From: Bifiguratus adelaidae
Taxonomy: Eukaryota; Mucoromycota; Endogonomycetes; Endogonales
Direction: 5' to 3'
DNA length: 64,000 bases
Assembly: GCA_002261195.1 (NCBI GenBank)
Contig: MVBO01000025.1
Location: 62,001 to 126,000 of the forward strand
The position numbers and the translations under genes were made by a program. Positions 11,901 through 23,048 of this stretch are shown piece by piece; within the stretch, counting starts at the first letter, position 1, and each line of letters opens with the position of its first letter. The notes beneath the pieces are model-generated. The model did no database searches and had not been told where the DNA came from. It saw only the letters and a list, made by a program, of their open reading frames with translations.

Positions 11901-14638
11901 ATTTTCGCATTTTAGGTCTCATTGATACGGCTGTCAAGACTGCTGAGACGGGTTATATCCAACGTCGTCTTGTGAAGGCTCTTGAGGACGTCATGGTTAA
12001 ATACGATGGTACCGTGCGAAATTCTTTGGGCGATATCGTACAATTTTGTTATGGAGAAGATGGAATGGATGCTTGCTTCGTTGAGAAGCAAAAGCTACCA
12101 TCTCTCAATTGCACGAACGAGGAGTTTGATCAGTGCTACCGTGTGGATGTCATGGAGACGGGAGGGGGTCTGAGCAAGAATGCCGTCAACTACAACATCA
12201 TTAAGGAGATTGAAGGCAATGAGGAGGTACAAGCCATTCTTGACGCAGAATATCGTCAGCTTGCCGAAGAGCGAAGCCTCCTTCGAGAATTCATCTTCAC
12301 GACTGGCGAGGACAAATGGCCACTGCCAACGAATCTGCAAAGACTTGTAACCAACGCCCAACAGATCTTCCACATTGATCGCCGCAAGCCAAGTGATTTG
12401 CATCCTTCGCATATCGTGCAATCGGTGAAGGAGTTGTCCGAGAGATTGACCGTGGTGCGGGGAAGCGACAAGATCAGTTACGAGGCTCAAAGCAACGCTA
12501 CTTTGCTCTTCCAAATCCTTCTGCGTTCAACTTTCTCGGCCAAGCGGGTTCTCGACGAATTCCATCTGGACAAGAAGTCTTTCGAATGGCTTTTGGGAGA
12601 AGTTGAATCTCGTTTCTTGATGTCGATAGTAGCACCTGGTGAGATGGTGGGCACCATTGCCGCACAATCTATTGGTGAACCGGCGACCCAGATGACCTTG
12701 AATACTTTCCATTATGCTGGTGTGTCTTCCAAGAACGTTACTCTTGGTGTTCCTCGTTTGAAGGAAATCATCAACGTAGCCAAAAATATTAAGACGCCTC
12801 GGTTGACGGTTTGGTTGACCCCGGAGCGCGCTCGCAACATCCAACTTGCGAAGGAAGTCCAAGTGTCTCTGGAGCACACTACCTTGCAGAAAGTTACCGC
12901 CGCTAGTGAAATCCATTACGATCCGGATCCTCGAAATACCATTATTGAAGAGGATGAAGAATTTGTGTCGACCTACTATGCTCTGGAAGAGGATACATCG
13001 CCGGTAGTAACTCAAGTCTCTCCATGGTTGCTGAGGCTGGAGCTTAACCGTGTGATGATGATCGACAAGCGCCTCGACATTACAGAAGTCGTTGCCAAGA
13101 TTTCGGAAGACTTTCGCAACGATCTCCACGTCATTGGCTCCGATGAAAACTCAGAGAAGCTGGTTATTCGTTGTCGTATCATGCTCAATGATGAGGACAA
13201 AGAGGCCGAGGACGCCGACGATGCTCAGACTGAGGATGTGTTTCTGCGGAAACTTGAAGCAAACATGCTCAGCTCCATCGGTCTTCGCGGTATACCAAAT
13301 ATCAAGAAGGTGTACATTGTCGAAAGAAAGGAGAGCCGAGCTCAACCGGATGGCAAATTCAAAGTCTTCGAAGAATGGGGACTGGACACCGATGGTATCA
13401 ACCTCCAAGAAGTACTCAGTCGAGAGGGTGTTGATTCCCGGAAGACGTACTCAAACAACACGGTAGAGATCATGGAAGTTCTGGGAATCGAAGCGACCAG
13501 AATGGCATTGCTTAAGGAGCTTCGCAATGTCATTGAGTTCGGTGGTTCATATGTCAATTATCGTCATCTATCCCTGCTTTGCGATGTCATGACGACCAAG
13601 GGCCATCTGATGGCTATCACACGACATGGTATCAATCGTGGTGAAACGGGAGCGCTCATGCGATGTTCTTTCGAAGAGACGGTTGAAATCCTCATGGAGG
13701 CTGCAGCCGTGGGCGAGCTCGACGTTTGTAAGGGTGTTGCTGATAACATCATCCTCGGACAAATGGCCCCACTTGGTACCGGTGAATTTGACGTGCTTCT
13801 GGATGAGGACATGCTCAAACATGTTGTCATCGATCATCGCGCAGCCATGGAGGCTCAAACCATGAGAATGAACGGCATGATGGCCTCTCCATACCACGAC
13901 GGCGGCATGACGCCTAGCGCGATGACTCCTTACGACATGCGGTCACCCGCGTATGCAGATTTCTCGCATCCAGGATCACCTGTCGAAGCTGTGTTCTCCC
14001 CATTGGTGCAACCAGGAGGCTCGTCACCAATTGCGGTTGGAGATGCATGGTCTGGCGGGGTCAGCCCATTCGCTCCTACCAGTCCCGGATATTCTCCTAC
14101 CTCGCCCGGGTACTCGCCAGCTAGTCCATCGTATGCTGCTTCTCCTGGCTACTCGCCTGCATCTCCTTCGTACAGTCCTACGTCTCCTTCGTACTCGCCG
14201 ACGTCGCCATCGTACTCGCCGACCTCTCCGTCCTATTCCCCCACGTCGCCGTCGTACTCTCCAACTTCTCCTTCCTACTCGCCGACGTCGCCTTCTTACT
14301 CTCCGACGTCCCCATCCTACTCGCCGACGTCTCCTTCGTATTCACCGACGTCTCCTTCGTACTCTCCAACATCTCCATCTTACTCTCCAACATCTCCTTC
14401 CTACTCTCCTACATCTCCTTCCTACTCGCCTACGTCGCCATCTTATTCGCCTACTTCTCCATCCTACTCCCCTACCTCTCCATCCTACTCTCCCACATCT
14501 CCTTCGTATTCTCCCACCTCACCGTCTTACTCTCCGACGTCTCCATCTTATTCTCCCACATCTCCATCTTATTCTCCAACTTCCCCATCCTATTCTCCCA
14601 CGTCTCCCTCCTACTCTCCCACATCTCCCAAGTGGTAA
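8951..14638 (+). CDS. RPB1: RNA polymerase II largest subunit RPB1
   Basis: Catalytic subunit of Pol II. Eight exons (8951-9037, 9140-9338, 9402-9472, 9531-9770, 9830-10144, 10203-10274, 10339-11857, 11916-14638) encode 1741 residues. It starts [16 protein letters not shown], followed by the clamp zinc motif [17 protein letters not shown], the [20 protein letters not shown] core, and the Mg-binding [10 protein letters not shown] loop (Asp 488, 490, 492). Later come the bridge and trigger regions around [20 protein letters not shown], and the C-terminal domain of YSPTSPS heptads ending in Lys-Trp-stop. The start lies only 150 bp past the CUL4 stop on the same strand, so the promoter is very short or sits within CUL4. 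Confidence 0.98.
14171..14632 (+). repeat. RPB1 CTD heptad repeat array
   Basis: Exactly 22 consecutive 21-nt units code for YSPTSPS (the last is YSPTSPK), residues 1587-1740. Before them lie looser units ([14 protein letters not shown], a shortened [13 protein letters not shown]). Synonymous codons vary between units although the protein is uniform, which points to selection on the heptad rather than very recent DNA expansion. Confidence 0.97.
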
Positions 14639-14684
14639 AGAGAGGAGAAGAACATGCAGAATACATAGTATGGATAGGCAATTA

Positions 14685-14690
14685 AATAAA
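14685..14690 (+). terminator. Polyadenylation signal of RPB1
   Basis: AATAAA lies about 47 nt after the RPB1 stop in an A/T-rich stretch, the expected place for a cleavage signal. Confidence 0.55.
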
Positions 14691-14920
14691 CATTAAAACG
14701 AGTGCAATCTTGCTTGAGTGACTTTATCTAAAACATGCGGATAAGATCATCCAACGACATCTCGACTCGAACGTCCGAATGAAAGTGGATGTGTCAGCCA
14801 AACACGTGGAGGTGCAAAAGTACATACGCAAGCACTTCCTCGTCACCCAATCAAATTGCTTTAAATTCCGTCATTTCGCACACTTTGGACTCCGTCGTCT
14901 CTTCACTTTTATTTTCCCTA

Positions 14921-15518
14921 ATGGCTGCTATTGTGATCCCTCCCGAGTATGGCTATGTAAGTGGATGATCGACCTCAGGATAATAGTCGCTGATAACGTT
15001 TAGGTTATTGCCAGTGGTCTCGCTTCCGCGGTGGCCGTCTTCTACCTTGGTGTCCGAGTGGCTCCTGCTCGTAAGGCTGCCGGTGTTCCTTATCCTTTCC
15101 GTAAGTCATATCTACCACGATGTTCTGCTGTATGCATCCTAATGTTGTCTAGTGTATGCTACCAAGGAGGAATGTGAGAAAGATCACAAGAAGATGATCT
15201 TCAACTGCTACCAACGAGCCCACCAAGTATGTCTTTTTTCCTTGCGTTCGATCACTCTGATTATTAATTAATTCCTTCTTCTAGAACACTCTCGAGACCT
15301 ACCCTATCTTCTTGGTCTCTCTCTTCACTGGAGGTCTTGGATACCCTGTCGCCTCAGCTGCCCTTGGTGCTCTCTGGATACTTGGCCGTCTCGTGTACGC
15401 CTTTGGCTACAGCACTGGCCAGCCTGCTAAGCGCAACCGTGGTGCCTTTGCTTACCTTGGTCTCCTCGGTCTCTGGATCACTTCCGGCATGACCGCTTAC
15501 AAGATGCTGCAATTGTAA
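14921..15518 (+). CDS. MGST3: Microsomal glutathione S-transferase 3-like (MAPEG)
   Basis: Membrane-bound glutathione transferase/peroxidase of the MAPEG family, expected in ER or outer mitochondrial membrane. Four exons: 14921-14956, 15004-15100, 15153-15226, 15285-15518; 146 residues, normal for the family. Recognised by IFNCYQRAHQNTLETYP (the glutathione-contacting helix region of MGST3/FLAP/LTC4S), LGRLVYAFGYSTGQP and four hydrophobic segments. An AATAAA at 15582-15587 follows the stop. The tail lacks the Cys-rich end of animal MGST3. Confidence 0.9.
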
Positions 15519-15797
15519 AGCGTCTGCACCGCGGCTAGGTTTTATCCAGTGATTACGATGCCCATTAAAAATGAACGGGACAATAAAAGCCTAGTCCTCT
15601 GTTTTTTTTTCCATTCATATACTCCTCGTACCGGTATGCAGTCTTGCATCTCATTTTGTGCACCATCACTATGAATAAGCAACGTCCCCAGTACCCGCTT
15701 TTCAGGCCGTCGTCCAAGAACCCGGTTGCAGGTCAGCGTCTTTGTCAGCCAAGGCTAATTAATCAGAATTGCCAAATATGTGACGACGTTGCCAGGC

Positions 15798-15803
15798 TAT
15801 AAA
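15798..15803 (+). promoter_or_regulatory. TATA box of quinone oxidoreductase 1
   Basis: TATAAA begins 46 bp before the start codon of the first oxidoreductase. The two downstream copies have a TATA-like site at almost the same distance (37 and 44 bp), so the promoter was probably duplicated with the gene. Confidence 0.5.
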
Positions 15804-15843
15804 GCAGGCTCCGCCTTTATCTCACCCTCATCGACACAACATC

Positions 15844-16871
15844 ATGGGCAAGCAAGCGATCCTTGATAAACCAGGTGACGAAGACTCTTTTCGCATCGTT
15901 GACGTTCCGATTCCTACTTCTGGCAAGGATCAAGTGGTCATTCATGTCGAGTACTCGGGCATCAATTGGATTGATACGCTCATGCGCTCGGGTGAGCTGC
16001 AATTGATGCCTTTTCCTCTCGTGCTTGGATGCGAGGCTTCTGGGGTAATTCATAGTGTAGGCGAAGGGGTTAAGGATTTTGCAGTGGGTGACAAGGTGGT
16101 AGCCTACGCTTGGGTAAGCGGTGTGTTTGAAGAGATTGGAGAAACTCAATGCGATTCTAGGGAGCTTACACCGAATACGTTGTCTCAGATGCCTGGTGTG
16201 TTTTCAAACTGGACACATTGTCGCCTAGACTCGCGGCGGCTGCCCTCATCAATGGTTTTACAGCCCAATATCTGATCACGCAGGGTTTTGCTCTTTCAGC
16301 TGGTCAAGTCGTTGTGGTGCCCGCTGCGGCCGGAGGTACTGGTGGCTGGGTAGCGCAGCTCGCACATCATGCTGGAGCGGTGGTTGTGGGCACCGTAAGT
16401 TCTCAAGACAAGGTCGAAACGGCCAAGAAGCTCGGGGTCGATCATGTCATTGTGACCCATCGCACCGAATTCGATGGGCTGAAGGCCAAAGTAGCCGAAC
16501 TCACGAATGGACAAGGCGCTGAAACTGTGATTGAGGCTATCGGTGGCTCCATGCTGGATCTCCATCTTTCGCTGGTTAAACCAGGAGGCACCGTTGTCAA
16601 CTACGGTGACATGGGTGGATCCTTTAATCCAGAAACAGCCAGAAAACAGGCGGCGCAAGCTGGAAAGACCTTTGAACAGGTCGGACTATCCGCCACGATT
16701 CAAAGCCGTGAGCAGTTGTTACCTATTGTTCAACCTGTCATGGATCTCTTGAACTCTGGCAAAGCAGTGATCAACATTTACGAAGAATACGCATTAGAGG
16801 AAGTTGGACAAGCTCATAGGGATCTAAGCTCACGCAAAACGACCGGTAAACTCTTGTTGCGTCTGATGTGA
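15844..16871 (+). CDS. Zeta-crystallin-type NADPH:quinone oxidoreductase, copy 1
   Basis: Medium-chain dehydrogenase/reductase expected to reduce quinones or enones with NADPH in the cytosol. Two exons (15844-16113, 16161-16871), 326 residues, typical length. It shows the GroES-like half (VEYSGINWIDTLMRSGE, LGCEASGVIHSVGEGV, VGDKVVAYAW) and the Rossmann half with VVPAAAGGTGGWVAQLAHHAGA, the nucleotide-binding Gly-rich loop of this subfamily. No zinc ligands are visible, as expected for QOR. The intron falls right after YAW in all three tandem copies, so it predates the triplication. Confidence 0.93.
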
Positions 16872-17197
16872 GCGTGATGGTTAGAAAGCTTTAGGATTGT
16901 CGCAGATTTATTCTCTTGTCATGGATGCCAATGTCTTTTGATACAATGGAATCTGATTTATTGTAGTAGCGCACTGATTTACACGACGTGGATACGCCTC
17001 AATGGCCATATTTCTCTCCTTGTAGATGGACTGCATGTACACAAAGCCTCGATAGCGAGTCGACGTCTACTCTTTCCCAATGTGTGCTATGTCGCGGTGT
17101 TAGCGGACGTGGACTCTGCCTTGTCGGATCGGCCAGATTCTGCCGAAGCGAAAACGTCTGTCTATTCAACATGTGTTCCTTCGCGGGTTGTCAGACT

Positions 17198-17203
17198 TAT
17201 ATA
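17198..17203 (+). promoter_or_regulatory. TATA-like box of quinone oxidoreductase 2
   Basis: TATATA lies 37 bp before the start codon, in the position seen in the sister copies. Confidence 0.4.
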
Positions 17204-17234
17204 CGTTGGTGGTGTGCCCCCTTTGTCCCTTAAT

Positions 17235-18264
17235 ATGACCACAGGCAAAGTTGCGCTTCTCAACGGACCTGGCGACGAGTCCGCCTTCGTTATCGAAGAG
17301 GTTCCTATCCCCTCGCCAGGCAAGGGGCAAGTGGTCGTTCGTATACAGTATGCGGGCGTCAACTTTATGGATACACAAGTACGGTCCGGCGAAACCAAGG
17401 TCATGCCCTTCCCACTCGTGGTAGGCTATGAAAGTGCCGGTATTGTGCACAGCGTCGGTGAAGGAGTGACCGGCTTTGCCGTAGGCGACAAGGTGATGTC
17501 GTATGCTTGGGTAAGTTAAGCGCGTAGCTCGGGCGTGAGCTCACCATGGACCTCAGGGAGCCTACGCAGAGTATTTACTCGCGGACGCGCAACGCGTCAT
17601 CAAGCTGGACGCGATATCGCCAAAGATGGCAGCTTCCACCATGATCAACGGTTGCACAGCGCAGTATCTGATCACGCAAGGGTTCCCTGTCAGACATGGT
17701 CAAGTGATTGTTGTCAACACTGCGGCTGGTGGCACAGGTGGCTGGATCTCGCAGATGGCTCATCACGCGGGAGCCATCATTATTGGCACGGTGAGCTCGC
17801 AGGACAAGGTCGAGACAGCCAAGAAGCTCAGGGTGGATCATGTCATTGTGACACACCGCACCGAATTCGATGGGCTTAAAGCAAAGGTTGCCGAACTCAC
17901 AAATAGACAGGGTGTGGAAGTGGTCTTTGACGCCGTCGGCGGCAGCATGTTGGATGTCAATCTGGCTTTGCTAAAGCCTGGAGGCACGATCGTGAATTAC
18001 GGTAAACTCGGCGGAAACTTTGAACTGGAAGAAGCTCAAAAGGTTGCCGAGCAAGCTGGGAAGATATACAAGCGCGACGGCTTGATGGGGCTCAACAGTA
18101 CGGAAACACTTATGACGTTAATGAAACCTGTCATCAATCTTATCAATTCGGGCAAAGCTGTGGTCAACATCTACAAGCAGTACCCCTTGGAACAAGTGGG
18201 ACAGGCACACAAGGACCTGACCTCGCGTAGCACCATGGGAAAATTGTTGTTGTGCATGTTGTAG
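17235..18264 (+). CDS. Zeta-crystallin-type NADPH:quinone oxidoreductase, copy 2
   Basis: Tandem paralogue of copy 1 with the same strand, the same single intron (17511-17556) and 327 residues in two exons (17235-17510, 17557-18264). The Gly-rich cofactor loop (NTAAGGTGGWISQMAHHAGA) is intact. The stretch DHVIVTHRTEFDGLKAKVAE is identical to copy 1 at protein level and nearly so in DNA, more alike than the flanks, which could reflect gene conversion. Small differences such as Gly to Arg after KKL and NRQG for NGQG are specific to this copy. Confidence 0.92.
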
Positions 18265-18649
18265 ACTAGAGCATAGCGGAATAGACGATCAGTCTGGGTA
18301 TGGATGACATTTTTGATATCTCATTATCGAACATTGACCCAATTGAATGCGGTTCACGCACCAATGCTCAAGCTTACACCATAAAGCCGCGAGTTCTCTT
18401 TGTCCATGCTACGGAAGAATGCCTTGTGAACCAAGGTGATCGCCGCACCAATAAATGAAAGTGTTTTTCACTTAATTGCCATTCGTATCCGTATACGTAT
18501 GCCCATGCCTGCCCACAATTATTGCGCAGTCGCATGCGCTACGACCAGCTCACGATTAGTCAGCCATGCATCGGCGCGGTTTTGACGGCTCCAAAGCAGC
18601 CATTTCTTTAATTTGTAACAGCCCTAGACACGTGAACGACGCGCTCGCA

Positions 18650-18655
18650 TATAAA
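18650..18655 (+). promoter_or_regulatory. TATA box of quinone oxidoreductase 3
   Basis: TATAAA starts 44 bp upstream of the ATG of the third, broken copy. The promoter element has survived although the coding region has not. Confidence 0.4.
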
Positions 18656-18693
18656 GGTGTTCGCGCATGTTGACCTCGGAATAGTAAGACACC

Positions 18694-19715
18694 ATGAAAG
18701 TGGCACTCCTCGAGCAACCTGGCGATGAAACTGCCTTCAAGATCAAGATCAAGGACATACCCATCCCCACACCAGGAAAAGACCAAGTGGTCATCCGTCT
18801 CGAATATTCCGGTATCAATTACATCGATACCACAATGCGAGCCGGAAAATTGCCAGGAACATCTTTTCCCATTGTTTTGGGATGCGAAGGTGCTGGTGCG
18901 GTGCACAAGGTTGGGGAGGGAGTGACGGATTTGGCTGTGGGTGATCCAGTTGTCGTTTACGCCTTTGTAAGTTTGAAGCGGCAATGTCAAGTCCATACTC
19001 ACACCATTTAGGGCACCTATGGAGAGTATCTCTTGACTGATTCCTGGCGTGTGTTCAAGTTGGACAAGACATCTACCAAGATAGCCGCAGCGACATTAAT
19101 CAATGCTTGTACAGCTCAATTTCTGGTGCATGAAGTGTTTCAAATCAAGGAAGGTCAAGTCGTCGTGGTAAACACGGCCGCTGGGTAGCGCAGCTAGCGC
19201 ATTATGCAGGAGGCATCGTGATTGGTACGGTCAGCTCACAAGACAAGATTCAAGTAGCGCAGGCATTTGGTGTCGATCATGTCGTGGTCACCAACCGCAC
19301 CGATTTTGATGGACTCAAGGCTTAAGTTGCCGAACTCACAAATGGACAAGGCGCCGAAGCCGTCTTCGATGCTGTCGGTGGGCCCTTGTTGGATGTCAAT
19401 TTGTCCCTGATCAAGCCGGGAGGTGTCCTTGTCAATTATGGTTCATTGGGCGGCCCGCTGGACGTGGATGAAGCCAAAGTAACTGCTCAACAGGTCGGCA
19501 AGGACTTCAAGCGCGTCGGACTAGGCGTCACTATTACCAATCGCGAACTTATGTTGCCAATTTACAAACCGGTGAAGGATTACATGGATTCAGGAAAAGC
19601 CGTGGTCAACATTTATAGGGAATATTCTTTGGAGGAAATTGGTCAAGCTCATTTGGATTTGGTCTCCCGAGGCACCACTGGCAAACTCTTGGTGCGCTTG
19701 GCCGGAACGGGGTAA
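18694..19715 (+). pseudogene. Zeta-crystallin-type quinone oxidoreductase, copy 3, disrupted
   Basis: Third tandem copy with the same exon layout (18694-18966, then from 19012). Two independent breaks are visible. Around 19179-19182 the DNA for the Gly-rich NADPH loop is missing: the sequence jumps from the NTAAG codons to WVAQLAHYAG, which by comparison with copy 1 is a 13-nt loss causing a frameshift. Farther on, the codon matching Lys in DGLKAKVAE is TAA (19323-19325). The remaining halves are still clearly alignable, so decay is recent. With the cofactor loop gone, no active enzyme can be made. Confidence 0.9.
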
Positions 19716-19923
19716 CAAGAACACATTATATATCATCATATTTCGAAATTACACCCTGGACTGGATCTCTATCTCACCGTCCCCTGTTTAGTCACCTTCT
19801 AATTGGACCCGTGCAAAAAGCAAACAAAAAGCGTTGCGTGAAAGTCTATTAAATCATATGCAAATGCGAGTCTTTGAACGCTCTATAAACATCTAACTTT
19901 ATACATTCAACCCCGTATATACA

Positions 19924-21212
19924 CTACGGATCCACCAAATACCGCAAAATGTCCGACAAGCTGACGATGCCTTTGAGCTTGTTGTCACCATCAATCACGA
20001 TGAGTCGATACACTTTTCGCTTCCGTATAATGGCAAATATTGATGCAAGAGTATCATTGAGCGTGCATGTATGGACGCCGGGGTAATCCTACGAGCAGAC
20101 ACGTGAGTTAGGGTATGAGTGAGCGCGATCCAACGGTGTGATACATACAGCAGGGCGGGCTTGAAGGGCCTGACCGACGGGTATATCAAGTTCGTGATAT
20201 TTTTGGGATCTTGCGATACTCATGACATCCACGGTTTCGTACACGTTGAGTACGGCACCTAAAAATACAAAGATTGAGTCGAGTTGTTTTGCGTTGGCAT
20301 AAGCATTCTCACCTCGATCATCAACAATGGGTACCGAACTAATCTTCCGTTCGACAAACATGTTGATCACCTGAATAACAGGCGTTGACAACTTTGCCGT
20401 AGCAAGATTCTCATAAATGCCTATCCTCAATTCACTCAACGGTTGCACGAGGCATCGTGTGTGCTTAAACTAGAACGAAACATGCACAGATGAGCACCTT
20501 GCGCGTAGAGAAAGGCCTTCTGTACCCACATTCATGGCAATGAATCGTAATATGCGATGTTGTGTCAAGACACTGGCAATCAACTCCTGTCCAGTTGCCG
20601 AATCTCGGTCGATGAGGGGTATACGATGACTTCGGCTCTCCACAAGAAGTTTGCAAGCGTCATAGAGTGTACTCATGGGATGTATGGATAACAGCTGCCG
20701 TGGAGGAGCACCAATCGTCTTTTCCACCATGCGCATATGCTGTATTTGAAAGGTGTCAATGTCTTGTAATGCGGATTCAACGGAGGAATGCGTGTAGTAG
20801 TATTGGATGAGATTGATGAAGTCGGAAACAGTGAGCATGCCAGCGAAATGATGAGCTTCCGCATCCCATAAAGGTGCCGAGACAACACCTAAGTACGCAA
20901 CCAATGGTTAGCTCTGTCGTTTGGACTATAGGCAAAACGTCTTCGTACTGCAGACACTGTACCATTCTGCATCATGACCGCAAGCGCCTTTTTGACCAGT
21001 AGTTTTGTGTCCAATACAATGAGCCGGTAGCTGACAGGGAGTACATCGTAACTGGAGTTTTCCTTGAGGAACGTCTTCATCAATCGCTGTACTGCATCCT
21101 TAGAGGGCCGATCCCGTGAAATGTCCGTTGCCATGTTTCCCTGCAATGAGGGACTGTCCAACTCGGCTTCCCAGTGAGGAAAAGGCACATCTTGCTGAGG
21201 CGTGACGGACAT
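19924..21212 (-). CDS. SNF4: AMPK/SNF1 complex gamma subunit (CBS-domain protein)
   Basis: Nucleotide-sensing regulatory subunit of the SNF1/AMPK kinase. Five exons (20963-21212, 20530-20888, 20313-20469, 20149-20258, 19924-20088) give 346 residues. Four CBS repeats in tandem can be followed: SYDVLPVSYRLIVLDTKLLV, APLWDAEAHHFAGMLTVSDF, the SHRIPLIDRDSATGQELIAS repeat, RKISSVPIVDDRG, and the last repeat VYRLIVIDGDNKLKGIVSLS leading to DILRYLV. Order and spacing match the yeast Snf4 / mammalian gamma family. It is convergent with the dead QOR copy. Confidence 0.94.
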
Positions 21213-21282
21213 ATTTGTGGTCTTGTATGCTTATCACCCGCAAGTCGCGCCTCTGGTGGGCGATAACGATGAACACGTGATT

Positions 21283-23048
21283 TTATTGCTCGCTCCATCC
21301 CATGGTGCTCATGCGCTTTAGCCAAGTGGAGGAGGATTTTGGGTCTTTATCCTGCATCATGGAAGTATGGCGACGCAGACGACGAGCTTCTGCTGCATCG
21401 GATGGAGATATTACTGGTTGAGTGTTTGTACTACGATAACGAGTGGAGGATGTGCGTTTTGGGGTCGATGGTGACAGGAACTTTGGGTCCTCTTCATTCG
21501 GTTCGGGATCTCCTTTTGGTGCACGGTTCCACAATGATAAGTTGATGGGGGAGGCAACCGTCTGTCTTCGTTGGACTTTGGTGGCCTTGTCATCGACTTG
21601 CAGGCCATTTTCGGCTTTGACATCATCTCGACGGGCTGAAGGTGAGAGCTTGGTTGGTTCTCTAGAGCGTTCAGGGCTATCAATACTCAGGATAGCTTCA
21701 AGAGACTTGTTTTCCATAATGCGTATGAGGATTTTGTTGATGTAAAGTGTAAGAGCCTTGTTTTCGTCCTGCAGTTTCTTATTTTCTTCTTTGATTTCTA
21801 TATGAGAGCATTGAGCATTGAAAAGTGGTGGCGAGTTGCGTGCGTCGTTTCCCTTACTTGTGGTATCTTCGATACTTTGACGTTCGCCGAGGATGTCCAA
21901 TTCGGCCGCCAGGTTCAGTCCTTTGGAACTCCGCAATTGCTCCCCCGTTTCCTTGCGCGACATGCTGGCCTGCACACAGTGTATGAATTCCGGTCCCTTT
22001 CCGCACTGTTGACTCGCCTACCTGTGTAAGACTATCCAATGAGAACTCTCCGCTCATGGTCCTTTCTTGCAACAATAATTGATAGCTCTCATTATCTTCC
22101 TGCAGACCGAGGCAAACGCTCTTGACATTGGCCAATTCTTGTTCAAGCTGTTCGATACGCTGCGCTTGCTCTTGAATCTGCGTCAATTGATCATTGGACA
22201 AGAGCTTTGTACTCTCCAGATCCTTGGTCAACTTTTCAATCGTCTTATTGCTGGCTCCGTTTGCCTGATGGGATACAGGTGCGACGGAGTAAGAGTCGCT
22301 GCGATCCTCTCTGGAAATGTCGAGTGCGGACGCTGAAGTCGCCAGATCGGCTACAAATACGACTGCGATAAGAACAAAAGAATATCGGTAGGTCTTATAC
22401 CCACCATCAATATCAAAGTAGATTTCGCCTTTACGGTAACTCTCCTGACGTCTTCTCGCAGCTGGACTCTTTTGGTTGGTGAATTGCTTGAGATGCTCCC
22501 GTAAATCCTGCTCCATTTTCTGCCATCGTGACTTTTCGTTTTCAAAATGACGTGTCTAGCCAAAAACTATAAGCAATGTCGCCCAAAAGGCTGAGGAAAT
22601 GACGGTTCACCTCATCGGCAAGCTTAGTTTCCAAGTCACTGTTTGCCTTCATTGCGACTGTCAATTCTTTCTGCAAACGTGCCACGTCCTCTGTCTGAGA
22701 GTACAGCTGTGTCTCTAAGCGTGTCGTGTGCGTGTCTGCGTAGTCAAAATCATGCTGAAGGGATTTGTGACGCTACATCAAAGTCAGTAGGGAAATTGAA
22801 CCGAAACCGTGCTTTCAACCCACGTTTAGAAGCTGTTGCAATTGATCTGCCAGCTGGCTAGATGTCTCTCGTTCTTCCTGCAAGCGACCCAAAGCCTGGG
22901 AAAGAAGAAAGCGCGTGGTCAGCCTCGTAGTGAGGTCGATCTATAATCTACCTGCCTCCATCTTCTCATCCTCCAAACATGTCAACTTGTGTTCTAAACC
23001 TTTGATGGCCTCAATGTACCGCTCTTGCGGTATTGATTCTCCGTTCAT
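21283..23048 (-). CDS. Coiled-coil protein of unknown function
   Basis: Seven exons (22956-23048, 22824-22895, 22611-22772, 22405-22555, 22022-22362, 21858-21969, 21283-21797) give 481 residues. Most of the protein is predicted coiled coil (GLEHKLTCLEDEKMEALGRL, IQEQAQRIEQLEQELANVK). Two conserved-looking blocks are LQEDNESYQLLLQERTMSGE and LQDENKALTLYINKILIRIM, which I associate with an uncharacterised fungal coiled-coil family sometimes labelled M-protein repeat. The tail is Ser/Arg-rich. Intron 1 needs a GC donor (gcaggt) to keep frame, and intron 4 is a stop-free 42-mer. No enzymatic domain is visible and I assign no function. Confidence 0.75.

Noticed and set aside
13953-14696. Large plus-strand frame in the RPB1 tail coding an Arg/Leu/His-rich protein, and minus-strand Ser/Lys/Glu frames
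   Set aside because: These are shadow frames created by the 21-nt heptad repeat.
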